Source: Anaeromicropila populeti
Lineage (GTDB): Bacteria; Bacillota; Clostridia; Lachnospirales; Lachnospiraceae
NCBI RefSeq assembly: GCF_900112775.1
Contig: NZ_FOYZ01000007.1
Span: 1-49,324, forward strand
DNA: 49,324 nucleotides
Direction: 5' to 3'
Within the stretch, counting starts at the first letter, position 1. Every line of letters begins with the position of its first letter. The position numbers and the translations under genes are program-made. The notes beneath the pieces are model-generated. The model saw only the letters and a list, made by a program, of their open reading frames with translations, searched no databases and was not told the DNA's origin. Of the stretch, positions 1 to 8,215 are shown in pieces.

Positions 1-255
1 CAACAAAGTATGAATAGTGCTGGTGGAAGATGTCATGATAATGCACGCTGTGAAAGTATGTGGGCAAGACTTAAGGAAGAACTTTTATATGGTCGCTATG
101 ATACATCTAAAATGACTATAATAGAAGTAAAAACACTAATCTGGAGATATTTTATCAGCTATTGGAATAATAGGAGAATCTGCTCTACTAATGGTGGATT
201 ACCTCCAATGATTAAGAGGCAACAATACTATGCCTCCTTACAGGATGCGGCATAG
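1..255 (+). mobile_element. IS3-family transposase (OrfB) C-terminal end, cut by window edge
   Basis: The reading frame is open from the first base and encodes the last 84 residues of an IS3/IS150-type DDE transposase. Recognisable family features are the NSAGGRCHDNARCESMWARL stretch, where the conserved catalytic-core glutamate region (CESMWARLKEEL) lies, followed by the YISYWNNRR-like segment (here FISYWNNRRICSTNGGLPP) that ends these proteins. Only the 3' end is in view, so whether the element is intact cannot be told. The right terminal inverted repeat is not identifiable without the left end. The element ends just upstream of a CRISPR array, so it may have inserted in or near the array leader. 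Confidence 0.85.
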
Positions 256-310
256 GTCGAACATCCTTGTGAAAAAAGTGTAAAGAGATATTGACAATAT
301 CACATTGTTG

Positions 311-539
311 GTTGAACCGTAACATGAGATGTATTGAAACATTCAGATATTTCCTTAAAGAATTCTTTTTCTGTTAGTTGAACCGTAACATGAGATGTAT
401 TGAAACGTAATAGCCTTTTGTTCTTCCGCAAATTGTGTAACGTTGAACCACAACATAGTATGTATTGAAATTTGTCAACAGCTGGGATATCTTCTCCACG
501 TTTGATATAAGAAAAGCATAATAGAATATATATTGAAAC
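311..539 (+). CRISPR. Short degenerate CRISPR array (4 repeats, 3 spacers), no cas genes
   Basis: A 30-nt repeat, GTTGAACCGTAACATGAGAT followed by GTATTGAAAC, occurs perfectly at 311-340 and 377-406. It recurs with several changes at 442-471, and strongly decayed at 510-539, where mainly the last nine bases (TATTGAAAC) survive. Spacers are 36, 35 and 38 nt. The ATTGAAAC 3' end is typical of type I/III repeats and gives + strand transcription, with the leader on the left next to the transposase. Decay increases away from the leader, as is usual for the old end of an array. No cas gene lies in the window. The subtype cannot be fixed, though the repeat resembles type I-B repeats of Clostridia. 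Confidence 0.85.
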
Positions 540-575
540 ATCATACTAGTAACTCCACTTGGTATCGTCATACTT

Positions 576-605
576 GTTGAGTAGCAGGCACTAGTTATTA
601 AAAAC
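576..605 (+). repeat. Possible fifth, very decayed CRISPR repeat
   Basis: This 30-base stretch begins GTTGA and ends AAAAC, matching the two ends of the array repeat, with 13 of 30 positions shared. It starts exactly 36 nt after the fourth repeat, which is the spacer length used in the array. Spacing supports homology but the base identity alone is weak. Confidence 0.35.
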
Positions 606-666
606 TTAAATAATGTTTTATAGAATAATAAAAGATAAAAATGTAGCAGAATTATAAAATCAAACA

Positions 667-696
667 ATGCCAACAAATTTTCACATCTGTTGGCAT
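667..696 (-). terminator. Probable terminator of nudC
   Basis: A 9-bp perfect inverted repeat, ATGCCAACA / TGTTGGCAT, lies just beyond the nudC stop. On the minus strand it is followed by a T-rich run (TGTTTGATTTT). Confidence 0.6.
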
Positions 697-704
697 CTCA
701 CCAT

Positions 705-1544
705 TCACTCCGTCTTCTGACTCCGAAACCACTCCATCATTTCTCCAGTCAAGCTGATGTTGGAATGAATTTCCGGCATTTCATCCCTCCCAAACCATTC
801 CGCACTTGCAAGCTCCTCCTTATCTAATGTAATTTCACTTGAGCCATCCAGTTCCGCAAAAAAACCTACCAGAAGAGAATCCGAAAAAGACCAAGGCTGA
901 TTTTTATAATACCTTATATTTTTTACCTTCAGTCCAACCTCCTCCATAACCTCTCTTTGAACCGTTTCCTCCAGTGTCTCCCCCACCTCAGTAAAACCAG
1001 CCAGCAATGCATAATTCTTATAATTTCCTCTGGAATATTTAGATAATAAGATTTTATCCTTGTCCGTCACTCCCACAATAACTGCTGGTGAAATTTTAGG
1101 GAAATCGATTCGACCACAATTTTCACAGAGAAGTGCCCGCTCCTTCTGACTTTTCACCATTGGTTTCCCACATCTCCCGCAAAACTGATGCCCTTCATAC
1201 CATCGGAACAGCTGACTGCCTGTTATTCCAGCAAACCCTTTCCACATTGGCTCAAAGGTTCTGAAGCAATTTAATTCCTGCATTTCAAACGAAACTGCAT
1301 CTTCCATTTTCAACTGGCTGACAAGGAAAAATGCCTCCTCATCTATAGAAAACAAATACGTGCTGTTTTCGTAAATGTCCCCATCATAAAGCTCCACTTC
1401 TTGAAAGCGAGGAAGATCCATTTGTTCTCCGTTACGTTTCAAAAGCACTGTATTTTCCTTATAAAATAAAAGATAGTCCTTTTTATCAGGCTTCCTTATA
1501 GCAAAATTATTATTAAATTTATGTAATCCAATTTCTTGTATCAT
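705..1544 (-). CDS. nudC: NAD+ diphosphatase NudC (Nudix hydrolase with zinc ribbon)
   Basis: A 279-residue cytosolic Nudix hydrolase that cleaves NAD(H) to NMN(H) and AMP, and in characterised homologues also removes NAD caps from RNA. A four-cysteine zinc ribbon (Cys122, 125, 140, 143) precedes the Nudix box at about 183-207, which reads GFTEVGETLEETVQREVMEE and continues VGLKV with all the metal-binding glutamates. The NudC-specific motif, usually SQPWPFPxS, is present as NQPWSFSDS at about 215-223. This motif separates NudC from other Nudix enzymes. The length fits the family. The gene is monocistronic, divergent from the germination operon, and ends at a hairpin terminator. Confidence 0.93.
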   Translation of the reverse strand: MIQEIGLHKFNNNFAIRKPDKKDYLLFYKENTVLLKRNGEQMDLPRFQEVELYDGDIYENSTYLFSIDEEAFFLVSQLKMEDAVSFEMQELNCFRTFEPMWKGFAGITGSQLFRWYEGHQFCGRCGKPMVKSQKERALLCENCGRIDFPKISPAVIVGVTDKDKILLSKYSRGNYKNYALLAGFTEVGETLEETVQREVMEEVGLKVKNIRYYKNQPWSFSDSLLVGFFAELDGSSEITLDKEELASAEWFGRDEMPEIHSNISLTGEMMEWFRSQKTE

Positions 1545-1727
1545 TTTCCTACCATGTAATAATCAAAATAGTTATTACTTTCCTCCTGAATTCTATTATT
1601 TTTCTATTATAACACAATAACTTTCCCGATATCAAATTTATACTGCGCATATTTTTCCATTCACCTGGATACACTATGCCTTGTACTTTTTATTACATGT
1701 AAAAGTTTGGTTGACAGGAGGGGTACA

Positions 1728-3188
1728 ATGAAAAAAGTAATACAATCCAAGACCATAAAGGAATTATTTTCCAAAAGCACAGATATTTTAGTACGCCCTA
1801 TTGAACTAGATAATCCACAGCATCTTACTGTGCATCTTTTCTGTGTAGATGGATTAGTGAATAGCCAGCTGCTTGATTTGGCAATTATGAAACCAATCGG
1901 TACGGAGGAAGGTTCCAGACAGTGTAAGACACAAGCTGAATTAGCCAACTACTTACTCAATCATGGCGGAGCCTATCATGCTTTCGGAAGTGAAATTACA
2001 GACTTTGATAAACTCATCACCGTCGTTATGAGTGGAATGGCTGCCGTCATATTTGACCAGCTGGAAAAGGCAATTGTTTTTGACGTAAGAACCTTCGATA
2101 AACGCTCCATTCAAGAACCATCTGAAGAAGGGGTTATGAAAGGTGCCAAGGATTCTTTTATTGAGGTACTGCGTACCAACACTGCCCTAATTCGCAGGAG
2201 GGTGCGCTCTCCCTATCTTGTCATTGAACAAATGTGGGTAGGCAGAATGTCAAGGACAGATGTAGCCCTTGTTTACATCAGTAACCTGTGTGACATGAAT
2301 CTGGTGGAACAGTTAAGAAAAAAACTGCAAGCAATAGACATTGATAATATCGCAGCAGCTTCCTTTATTGAAGAGTATTTGATTGAAAACAAAGGTTCCC
2401 TGCTGCCACAGGTTATGTATACCCAGAGACCTGACCGTTGTGCGTCTAACCTTACAGACGGACGGATTTCTATTATTATTGACGGAATTCCTTTTGTATA
2501 TGTACTTCCCTGCCAGCTGCCCATGCTGCTGCAATCACCAGAGGACTATTCCGAAAATTATATTGCCAGTTCTTCCTTTCGTATCCTGCGTTACGCGACA
2601 ATGATTTTGTCCTTATTGCTGCCAGCCTTTTATATCGCTATTACAACGTTTCACAACCAGCTTCTTCCCGTTCAGATGATTCTGTCCATTCAGGAAGCCA
2701 AAGCAAAGGTACCCTTTTCGTCCTGGGTGGAAGTGCTGGGACTCCTCTTCTCCTTTGAAATTCTTATTGAAGCAGGTCTCCGTCTTCCCAAGCCAGTAGG
2801 TCAGGCAATGTCAATTGTTGGAGGTTTGGTGGTAGGACAGGCTGCTGTAACTGCCAATATTATCTCTCCTGTGGTCGTGATTGTTGTGGCACTCACAGGT
2901 ATTGCTGGATTTACTGTTCCCAATCAGGATTTGTCCATTGCTTTGCGAATCTCTAGGTTTGCACTTGGAATTCTTGCTTCCTTTGCAGGATTTTTTGGTC
3001 TTATGGCTGGAATTATCTATATTGTCACTCACCTGTGCAGTCTAGATAACTTTGGAATAGCCTACTTATCTCCCTTTGTGGACTGTAAAAACATGAGTCT
3101 ACAAGATACTATATTCCGTTATCCTGTAGAAAATTTTAAATATCGGCCTGATGGACTTGCTAAAAATAATCATAGAAAACAGAAGTAG
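1728..3188 (+). CDS. gerKA: Spore germination receptor A subunit (GerA/GerKA family)
   Basis: A 486-residue inner-membrane protein of spores, the A subunit of a germinant receptor that senses nutrients and triggers germination. The soluble N-terminal half carries family stretches such as the region around VGRMSRTDVALVYI and the ITDGRISIIIDGIPFVYVLP-like block (here LTDGRISIIIDGIPF), followed by SPEDYSE. About four to five hydrophobic segments follow (around ILRYATMILSLLLPAFYIAI, IVGGLVVGQAAVTANIISPV and ALGILASFAGFFGLMAGIIY). The ATG at 1728 is chosen because AGGAGGGG lies four bases upstream; an in-frame TTG at 1707 has no such site. It leads a three-gene operon in the order A-C-B, as in Bacillus subtilis gerK. 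The ligand cannot be predicted. Confidence 0.93.
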   Translation: MKKVIQSKTIKELFSKSTDILVRPIELDNPQHLTVHLFCVDGLVNSQLLDLAIMKPIGTEEGSRQCKTQAELANYLLNHGGAYHAFGSEITDFDKLITVVMSGMAAVIFDQLEKAIVFDVRTFDKRSIQEPSEEGVMKGAKDSFIEVLRTNTALIRRRVRSPYLVIEQMWVGRMSRTDVALVYISNLCDMNLVEQLRKKLQAIDIDNIAAASFIEEYLIENKGSLLPQVMYTQRPDRCASNLTDGRISIIIDGIPFVYVLPCQLPMLLQSPEDYSENYIASSSFRILRYATMILSLLLPAFYIAITTFHNQLLPVQMILSIQEAKAKVPFSSWVEVLGLLFSFEILIEAGLRLPKPVGQAMSIVGGLVVGQAAVTANIISPVVVIVVALTGIAGFTVPNQDLSIALRISRFALGILASFAGFFGLMAGIIYIVTHLCSLDNFGIAYLSPFVDCKNMSLQDTIFRYPVENFKYRPDGLAKNNHRKQK

Positions 3189-3199
3189 GAGTGACTGCC

Positions 3200-4309
3200 A
3201 TGAATACGGCTCGTAATAAAAAATCATTTCAAAAATTTACCATTTTATTTATACTTGTTGTCTGCTATGGCTGCTATTTTCAAATGGAGCATAACGAACT
3301 AAGTGATGTGGATATCATCCGGGTCTTGGGAATTGACAAGAGTGCTGATGGCTATAAAATTACAGCTCTTTATCACGATAACAACGCTGGTAACAGCGAT
3401 GCAGGCATGAAAGCAATGGAAGGAGAAGGGGATAGTGTTTATCAGGCATATGAAAATATGAAGCGGAAAAATAACCGGAGTCTTACCATCGGCCACACCT
3501 CCTTTTATTTGTTCAGTGACTCGGTATGCTCAGATGGGTTGCTGAATTGTATGGATTTCATTTCCAGAGATCAGACTGTAAAAACCAATGCGTCTGTCTT
3601 TATTTTAGAAAACGAAAACATTAATACTTTTTTGAAAAAAACCATTGATGATAAATTATTTATACATGAGTCCCTTGCTTCTATTTCCAGCAAGCAGAAG
3701 GCGGTACTCACTAAAATAGATAATACGCTGCTGGATGTACTGGACGGGATTACCGACGACAGCAAAAACCTCTTACTTCCGTATCTGGTAGCAGACAATA
3801 GTTCCTTATATCCCAACGGCTATGCCGTCTTTAAAGGCGATCAGCTTTATGATTACTTGGATTACGACACCTCACTTGCCTTAGATTTATTTCGGAAACG
3901 TCTGCGTTCTTTTCCTGTTTTTTTGGAAAATAATGTTGATTTAGAAATTACAAATTATAAGGTAAACGAAACTGCCAGCCTGGATAAGCAGAACCTTATA
4001 CTTCATATCCAAATGTCATTTCAATCTGACATAAGAGAAGTCGGAAACAACACACAAATTTTTAATGAAAAATCCTTAGACGCTTTACAAACCTTACAAA
4101 ACAAATATATTCAATCCAAACTGGATGAAATCATTTCAGTGATGAAAAAAGAGAAAGTAGATTTACTTGGAATTCAGAACCTGTTAGCTGCACAAGCTGA
4201 TTTGGATTGGAACAATATTCAGAAAAACTGGGACTCTTATCTGGCAGCTATCACATACCAGTATAACATCCAATCCAAAGTTGCAAAAAATTATATTATT
4301 TCAAAATAG
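3200..4309 (+). CDS. gerKC: Spore germination receptor C subunit (Ger(x)C lipoprotein family)
   Basis: A 369-residue Ger(x)C protein, the membrane-anchored C subunit of the germinant receptor. A hydrophobic N-terminal segment ends in VVCYGC, so Cys is available for lipidation, although the lipobox is not textbook. The family start DVDIIRVLGIDKSADGYKIT follows. The C-terminal part, ending in the block around WNNIQKNWDSYL, matches the Ger(x)C core. The ATG at 3200 has AGGAG eight bases upstream, overlapping the gerKA stop region; an in-frame GTG lies at 3191. Only 11 bases separate it from gerKA, so co-translation is likely. Confidence 0.9.
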   Translation: MNTARNKKSFQKFTILFILVVCYGCYFQMEHNELSDVDIIRVLGIDKSADGYKITALYHDNNAGNSDAGMKAMEGEGDSVYQAYENMKRKNNRSLTIGHTSFYLFSDSVCSDGLLNCMDFISRDQTVKTNASVFILENENINTFLKKTIDDKLFIHESLASISSKQKAVLTKIDNTLLDVLDGITDDSKNLLLPYLVADNSSLYPNGYAVFKGDQLYDYLDYDTSLALDLFRKRLRSFPVFLENNVDLEITNYKVNETASLDKQNLILHIQMSFQSDIREVGNNTQIFNEKSLDALQTLQNKYIQSKLDEIISVMKKEKVDLLGIQNLLAAQADLDWNNIQKNWDSYLAAITYQYNIQSKVAKNYIISK

Positions 4310-4364
4310 GTTTCAATGCGTCTGCCAAAGGGACGCCTGCTGGACAGACTGGAGGTCAATCTTT

Positions 4365-5462
4365 ATGAATACAAAAATATCCATTCGACAAATACTATTT
4401 TTATATATTTTTATATCAATTACACCTATTTTTACCTATATTCCTAATACGGTATCGTATTACGGAGAAAATACGGGCTACCTTGGAGTATTGTATGGAG
4501 GCATTGTACTGCTATTCTTTGCGGCATTGATTTTGCAAATTATAAATAAATATCCAGACTACGACCTGTACGATATGTTAAGGAGACTGTTCGGTATTAC
4601 AGCTGCAAAATGCATTCTATTCTTATATGGAATTTGGGCATTTCTTTTTATAACTTTCAAAGTAAATACCTATACAAACCTGTTACAGACTACCTTAATG
4701 CCGACTATTTCTAATGGCATTTTAATTGTATTTCTATTTTTGCTGGTCATAAACGCCATATCGAAAGGTAAAAAAACAATTTTTCGTTTTGCAGAATTTT
4801 TATATGGTCCTATTCTCCTTTTTTTATTACTGGTATTTATTATTGCAACCCCAACACTAAAAATACAGCAGCTGATTCCCATAACCGTACCTGATTTGAG
4901 CCGGAACCTAAAAAGCATTCCTATCCTCTGTTCCATCGGGGGCAATATCGTTTTATTATTATTTTTTTCAAGCCATTTAACAGCTGAAAGTACATTTTCT
5001 CTCGTAAAGAAGAGAACCTATTTCTCAGTTGCAATATTCACACTGCTCGCTTTCCTCGCGACAATAGCGGCAATTGGAATTAACGGCTCCTACTTAACAG
5101 GACGCACTAGCTTTCCTATTTTCCAGACAGCAAAAGGACTTTCTGTATTAAATGCTTTTGAACGGTTTGACTCTTTTATTACTCTTGTGTGCATTCTTTC
5201 TGATTTTGTTACCATCAGCATTTTTCTATTAATACTGATGCAATGCTTTTCGTGGGTTTTCAACATAACAGCCAGCCCATTTGTAGGTGCTGCTTTTCTT
5301 GTTCTTTCCTGCGTTTATGTAATGATACAGGATGCTACCCAGTTTCAGCTTGAACTATTCCATAACGACTGGATGATTGGAATCAATTTGGTTTTTCAAT
5401 TTGTCTTGCCCTCTTTACTCGGCATACTATGTATTTTCAAGAAAAAAGACAAACACAATTAG
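4365..5462 (+). CDS. gerKB: Spore germination permease B subunit (GerB/GerKB family)
   Basis: A 365-residue polytopic protein of the endospore-germination permease branch of the APC transporter superfamily. About ten hydrophobic segments can be seen, beginning IRQILFLYIFISITPIFTYI. The family features include the early QIL/F-x-L core and a PxFxT region (SFPIFQTAKGLSVLNAFERF), where GerB proteins carry a conserved ER(F/L)D (here ERFDSF). The start at 4365 is favoured by GGAGGT at 4351-4356. It is the last gene of the ger operon and ends ahead of a strong hairpin shared with the convergent ATPase gene. Confidence 0.9.
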   Translation: MNTKISIRQILFLYIFISITPIFTYIPNTVSYYGENTGYLGVLYGGIVLLFFAALILQIINKYPDYDLYDMLRRLFGITAAKCILFLYGIWAFLFITFKVNTYTNLLQTTLMPTISNGILIVFLFLLVINAISKGKKTIFRFAEFLYGPILLFLLLVFIIATPTLKIQQLIPITVPDLSRNLKSIPILCSIGGNIVLLLFFSSHLTAESTFSLVKKRTYFSVAIFTLLAFLATIAAIGINGSYLTGRTSFPIFQTAKGLSVLNAFERFDSFITLVCILSDFVTISIFLLILMQCFSWVFNITASPFVGAAFLVLSCVYVMIQDATQFQLELFHNDWMIGINLVFQFVLPSLLGILCIFKKKDKHN

Positions 5463-5469
5463 AAGTAGT

Positions 5470-5512
5470 GCAGTACACTGGCATTTCATTATCCTAAATG
5501 ACAGTGTACCAC
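5470..5512. terminator. Bidirectional terminator between gerKB and the ATPase gene
   Basis: Perfect arms GTACACTG (5473-5480) and CAGTGTAC (5502-5509) continue inward across one mismatch into CATTT/AAATG, giving a stem of about 13 bp. T-rich flanks lie on the + side (CTTTTGTTT). Two convergent genes end on either side. Confidence 0.75.
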
Positions 5513-5524
5513 AGCTTTTGTTTC

Positions 5525-6760
5525 CTAAATCAGCAATAATTTCTCTGCCAGCTTGAAATATGGATTTTCATCCTCTTTCCAGGAAAGCAGATACTCCATC
5601 TTTTCCTCACTGTCCAACAGCACAGCCTCCTTCATATAAGGAATACTAATCGGAAAATGATCTGCGTTCTCATCGCTGATATCAGGCAGATTCTTATTAT
5701 CATAATATCCGTTTTGAATTAAATACTCATATGCACATTCTACATAATATTCTTTTTCTATCTCTCCCTCTCTGTCTGCGGCAGGCATAGTGGAATTTAC
5801 AAGCATGAAAGAAACCTTTTCTTCTATCAGCCGGCTTAACACAAATTGCATTCCAAACATATTTTGCTGATTCCCATAAAACACAAGAACGGCATTATCT
5901 GAATACTGGGTCAGTGCTGTCCCTCCAATGTCATGAATTCCTGACCTAGAATCCAGAAAAATATAGTCCGGAGAATATTTTTGGTCGATAATTTCCAATA
6001 ATTTGCGTATTCCATTATCCTCCGTTTCATACTGGGGCGTACCCAAGTCAATTCTGGATATTTTTTCAAAATAAGAAAATGGATTTTTCTCTGCTCCGTT
6101 TACTGCCTGCAATACAAGCAATTCACCACCCTTTGTTCCTGCCAATCTGTCATTTTGGACAGAATACAAATATTCTTCCATATTAATCTGCTCCTGTCCT
6201 CTGCCAGCATTATGAACCTCAATCAGAAAATCTGCGGTTCCATACAAGGGATACTTATTATTCTTTGGCTTTAGAATAGTGGATACTCCTGGTGCCTCCA
6301 AATCCAAATCCATCACAACAACCCGCTTTCCCTGCCGCACCATTTGCAGCGCTGTAAGTGCAAGTACTGTTGTTCTGCCCACACCACCCTTATACGAATA
6401 AAAAGTAATTACCTTTGCCTGTATTTCGGGTCTTACCATTTTCCTTTTTAACCAATTCTTTTTAACCAATGGCCTTTCACCAAAAAAAATCTGGCTTGTC
6501 CCTGGTACCTTTTTCACTGAAGCTGCAATGACTTCATACAGCATATGACTCTTTTCAATGGTAACCACTCCATTCAGCCATTCCTTTCCCAGTTCTTGCA
6601 AAATTTTTTGATTCAGCTCTTCCAGTTCGTCCTTTCCTTCCACATAAACTGTAATTCTTCCAAAAACATCTCGAATAATATAAAATATACTTTCTTTGTC
6701 TTCTAATGCTTTTATAAAATCAATAATTCTTGGTTTAACCTCATCAAAATGAAGCATCAT
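5525..6760 (-). CDS. KGGVGR-motif ParA/MinD-like ATPase with N-terminal extension
   Basis: A 411-residue protein with two parts. Residues 1-110 form an extension I do not recognise. From residue 117 there is a SIMIBI-class P-loop ATPase: the deviant Walker A is KGGVGRTT (124-131), switch I region is DLDLEAPGV, and the Walker B-like strand is DYIFLDSRSG with the later LVFYGNQQNM region. Arg replaces Lys of the classical KGGVGKT, and the signature lysine near the start (SYKGG) is kept. No partner ParB or replication protein is present. The ATG overlaps the stop of the upstream HEPN-like gene by four bases (ATGA), so the two are probably translated together. KGGVGR ATPases are known from conflict and signalling loci, but the role here is not known. 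Confidence 0.8.
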   Translation of the reverse strand: MMLHFDEVKPRIIDFIKALEDKESIFYIIRDVFGRITVYVEGKDELEELNQKILQELGKEWLNGVVTIEKSHMLYEVIAASVKKVPGTSQIFFGERPLVKKNWLKRKMVRPEIQAKVITFYSYKGGVGRTTVLALTALQMVRQGKRVVVMDLDLEAPGVSTILKPKNNKYPLYGTADFLIEVHNAGRGQEQINMEEYLYSVQNDRLAGTKGGELLVLQAVNGAEKNPFSYFEKISRIDLGTPQYETEDNGIRKLLEIIDQKYSPDYIFLDSRSGIHDIGGTALTQYSDNAVLVFYGNQQNMFGMQFVLSRLIEEKVSFMLVNSTMPAADREGEIEKEYYVECAYEYLIQNGYYDNKNLPDISDENADHFPISIPYMKEAVLLDSEEKMEYLLSWKEDENPYFKLAEKLLLI

Positions 6761-7176
6761 ATCACCCCGTCCACTTTCATATTTTTAATCTGTTGGAAAA
6801 CAGTATCGACTTCCTGTTTAAAACAATCAGCCATCTCCTTTTTCCCCCATACATACTGATTTTTTTCATATCGGTTAAATGGGCTCCATTTTTTTAAAAT
6901 GGTATTACACACAAGGCTTAAATCCAGACAGTAGTTGCTATAACCTGTCCCCAATTCACTGATACGCTCTAATTCAGCATTCATAGATTTTAACTTATGG
7001 CGATATATTCTGCCTATATCATTTGCGCTGAGATTTTCCCCTTTCTCTAATAGTAATTTTTCATAACATTCTACTACATAGCCTGACAAGTAACAGCAAT
7101 TAAACCATCTTTTATTTTCATATAAAATGGTAAGATCCTTATACATGCGAAATGCAGTATCTTCATAATAGTCCAT
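6757..7176 (-). CDS. HEPN-domain-like protein
   Basis: A 139-residue, mostly helical protein. The segment WFNCCYLSGYVVECYEKLLL (24-43) matches the helix of HEPN proteins that usually reads ACYLAGYAVECALKALL. RIYRHKLKSM (56-65) sits where the GHDL helix lies, and WSPFNRYEKN (97-106) corresponds to the W..x.RY block. The RNase signature Rx4-6H is not evident after Arg102, so this may be a non-catalytic HEPN protein or an antitoxin-like partner. The ATG at 7176 is preferred for its AGAGGAGA site. Its stop overlaps the ATPase start. The domain call comes from pattern recognition only. Confidence 0.6.
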   Translation of the reverse strand: MDYYEDTAFRMYKDLTILYENKRWFNCCYLSGYVVECYEKLLLEKGENLSANDIGRIYRHKLKSMNAELERISELGTGYSNYCLDLSLVCNTILKKWSPFNRYEKNQYVWGKKEMADCFKQEVDTVFQQIKNMKVDGVI

Positions 7177-7242
7177 AGAAATTCTCCTCTGATTCTCAAA
7201 GTACATTCTACTTCTATTTTTTCCAATACTGCATACTTCAAA

Positions 7243-8190
7243 CTACTCTTCTATTTTTTCTAGTAATCCTAAACAAACAAAATTAGAGGTGTTCACCAAA
7301 AGGTCTCCTGGTGTAACGTAAAACTCCTTATTATTAATTAAAATATCTAATGCTTTTATATAATCCTTATCTCCTAATACAATCTTCTGGGTTTTTAAGA
7401 AAAGAATGCAGAATTTACTAAAAGCAACTGCAAAATCATCGGTGATAACTTCATCATTTACATCATTTATTGAGCCAGATTCAAAACTATGGAACGTTTC
7501 TTCCATCAGCTTCATAATTTCTTCTTCAGCAGAAAACTTTTCGTCTATTTCCAAATTAACTTCCATTTCCTGATACTTTTCTGGATTGCTTTCAATTACC
7601 TTTTTCACACGACTCAGAAGACTGGTGTCTAATGCTGTCTTAACCAAATCTACCTTATACTCTTCTCCCGTTTCATTATAGCACTCATAAATGAATTGAG
7701 AACATGTCATAGGCTGACAATCGGAATCTTTTTGCTCCTTTAAGTATTTTTCCACTTCTATAGATGCAGCTTTAAAGAAAATAATTAACTGCTGCTGCAA
7801 CTCCTTTGTCAAATTCACTTCGCTCATAAGCATATAAATTGCTATGGTATAGACACTTACATATGTAAAAGGATCTTTTTGATTCAAATACTTTTCTGCT
7901 ATCTTCACTACCGGTTCCATATCCAGAGTTTCCTTTTTATTCCGAACAACGTAGGCATCTCTTCCTTTTATCTTACCTGCAATAGGAAGTGTTTGCACAC
8001 AAGGTGGATTCTCCTCAACAATCGTATTATAATCATAATACGACATGACGCCGTGGCTGACAGGTGAATTGGTAACAATAGCAATCAGCTTTGAATCCCA
8101 TTGATCATAGGGGGATAATAATATAATATCTCCCTTTTTCAGGTCACTGATTTTGACTGTTGCTTTACTGATTTGTTCTAACTGACTCAT
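7243..8190 (-). CDS. Permuted papain-like (YiiX/NlpC-P60 type) hydrolase
   Basis: A 315-residue protein whose first 170 residues look like a circularly permuted NlpC/P60 (C92, YiiX-like) hydrolase. LKKGDIILLSP (17-27) is the typical opening strand. His46 in PVSHGVMSYYDY and Cys163 in MTCSQFIYECY are the expected His then Cys in permuted order. The remaining 145 residues are acidic, helical and unassigned. These enzymes act on amide, ester or thioester bonds, for example in peptides or lipids. No signal peptide is seen, so it probably acts in the cytoplasm. The start has AAGGAG seven bases upstream. It lies 25 bases after the response-regulator gene, hence probably in the same transcript. Confidence 0.65.
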   Translation of the reverse strand: MSQLEQISKATVKISDLKKGDIILLSPYDQWDSKLIAIVTNSPVSHGVMSYYDYNTIVEENPPCVQTLPIAGKIKGRDAYVVRNKKETLDMEPVVKIAEKYLNQKDPFTYVSVYTIAIYMLMSEVNLTKELQQQLIIFFKAASIEVEKYLKEQKDSDCQPMTCSQFIYECYNETGEEYKVDLVKTALDTSLLSRVKKVIESNPEKYQEMEVNLEIDEKFSAEEEIMKLMEETFHSFESGSINDVNDEVITDDFAVAFSKFCILFLKTQKIVLGDKDYIKALDILINNKEFYVTPGDLLVNTSNFVCLGLLEKIEE

Positions 8191-8215
8191 GCATTTACTC
8201 CTTTTCTATGATAAA

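Noticed and set aside
256-310. Right inverted repeat of the IS3-type element
   Set aside because: Without the left end it cannot be told where the element stops.
374-676. A 100-codon minus-strand frame across the CRISPR array
   Set aside because: It runs through repeats and spacers and has no family features or ribosome site.
1646-1674. Sigma-G-like promoter (CGCATA, 16 bases, GATACAC) before gerKA
   Set aside because: Expected from biology, but the match to the consensus is too weak to list as a feature.
2273-3032. Several minus-strand frames inside gerKA
   Set aside because: They lie opposite a well-conserved gene and show no family features.
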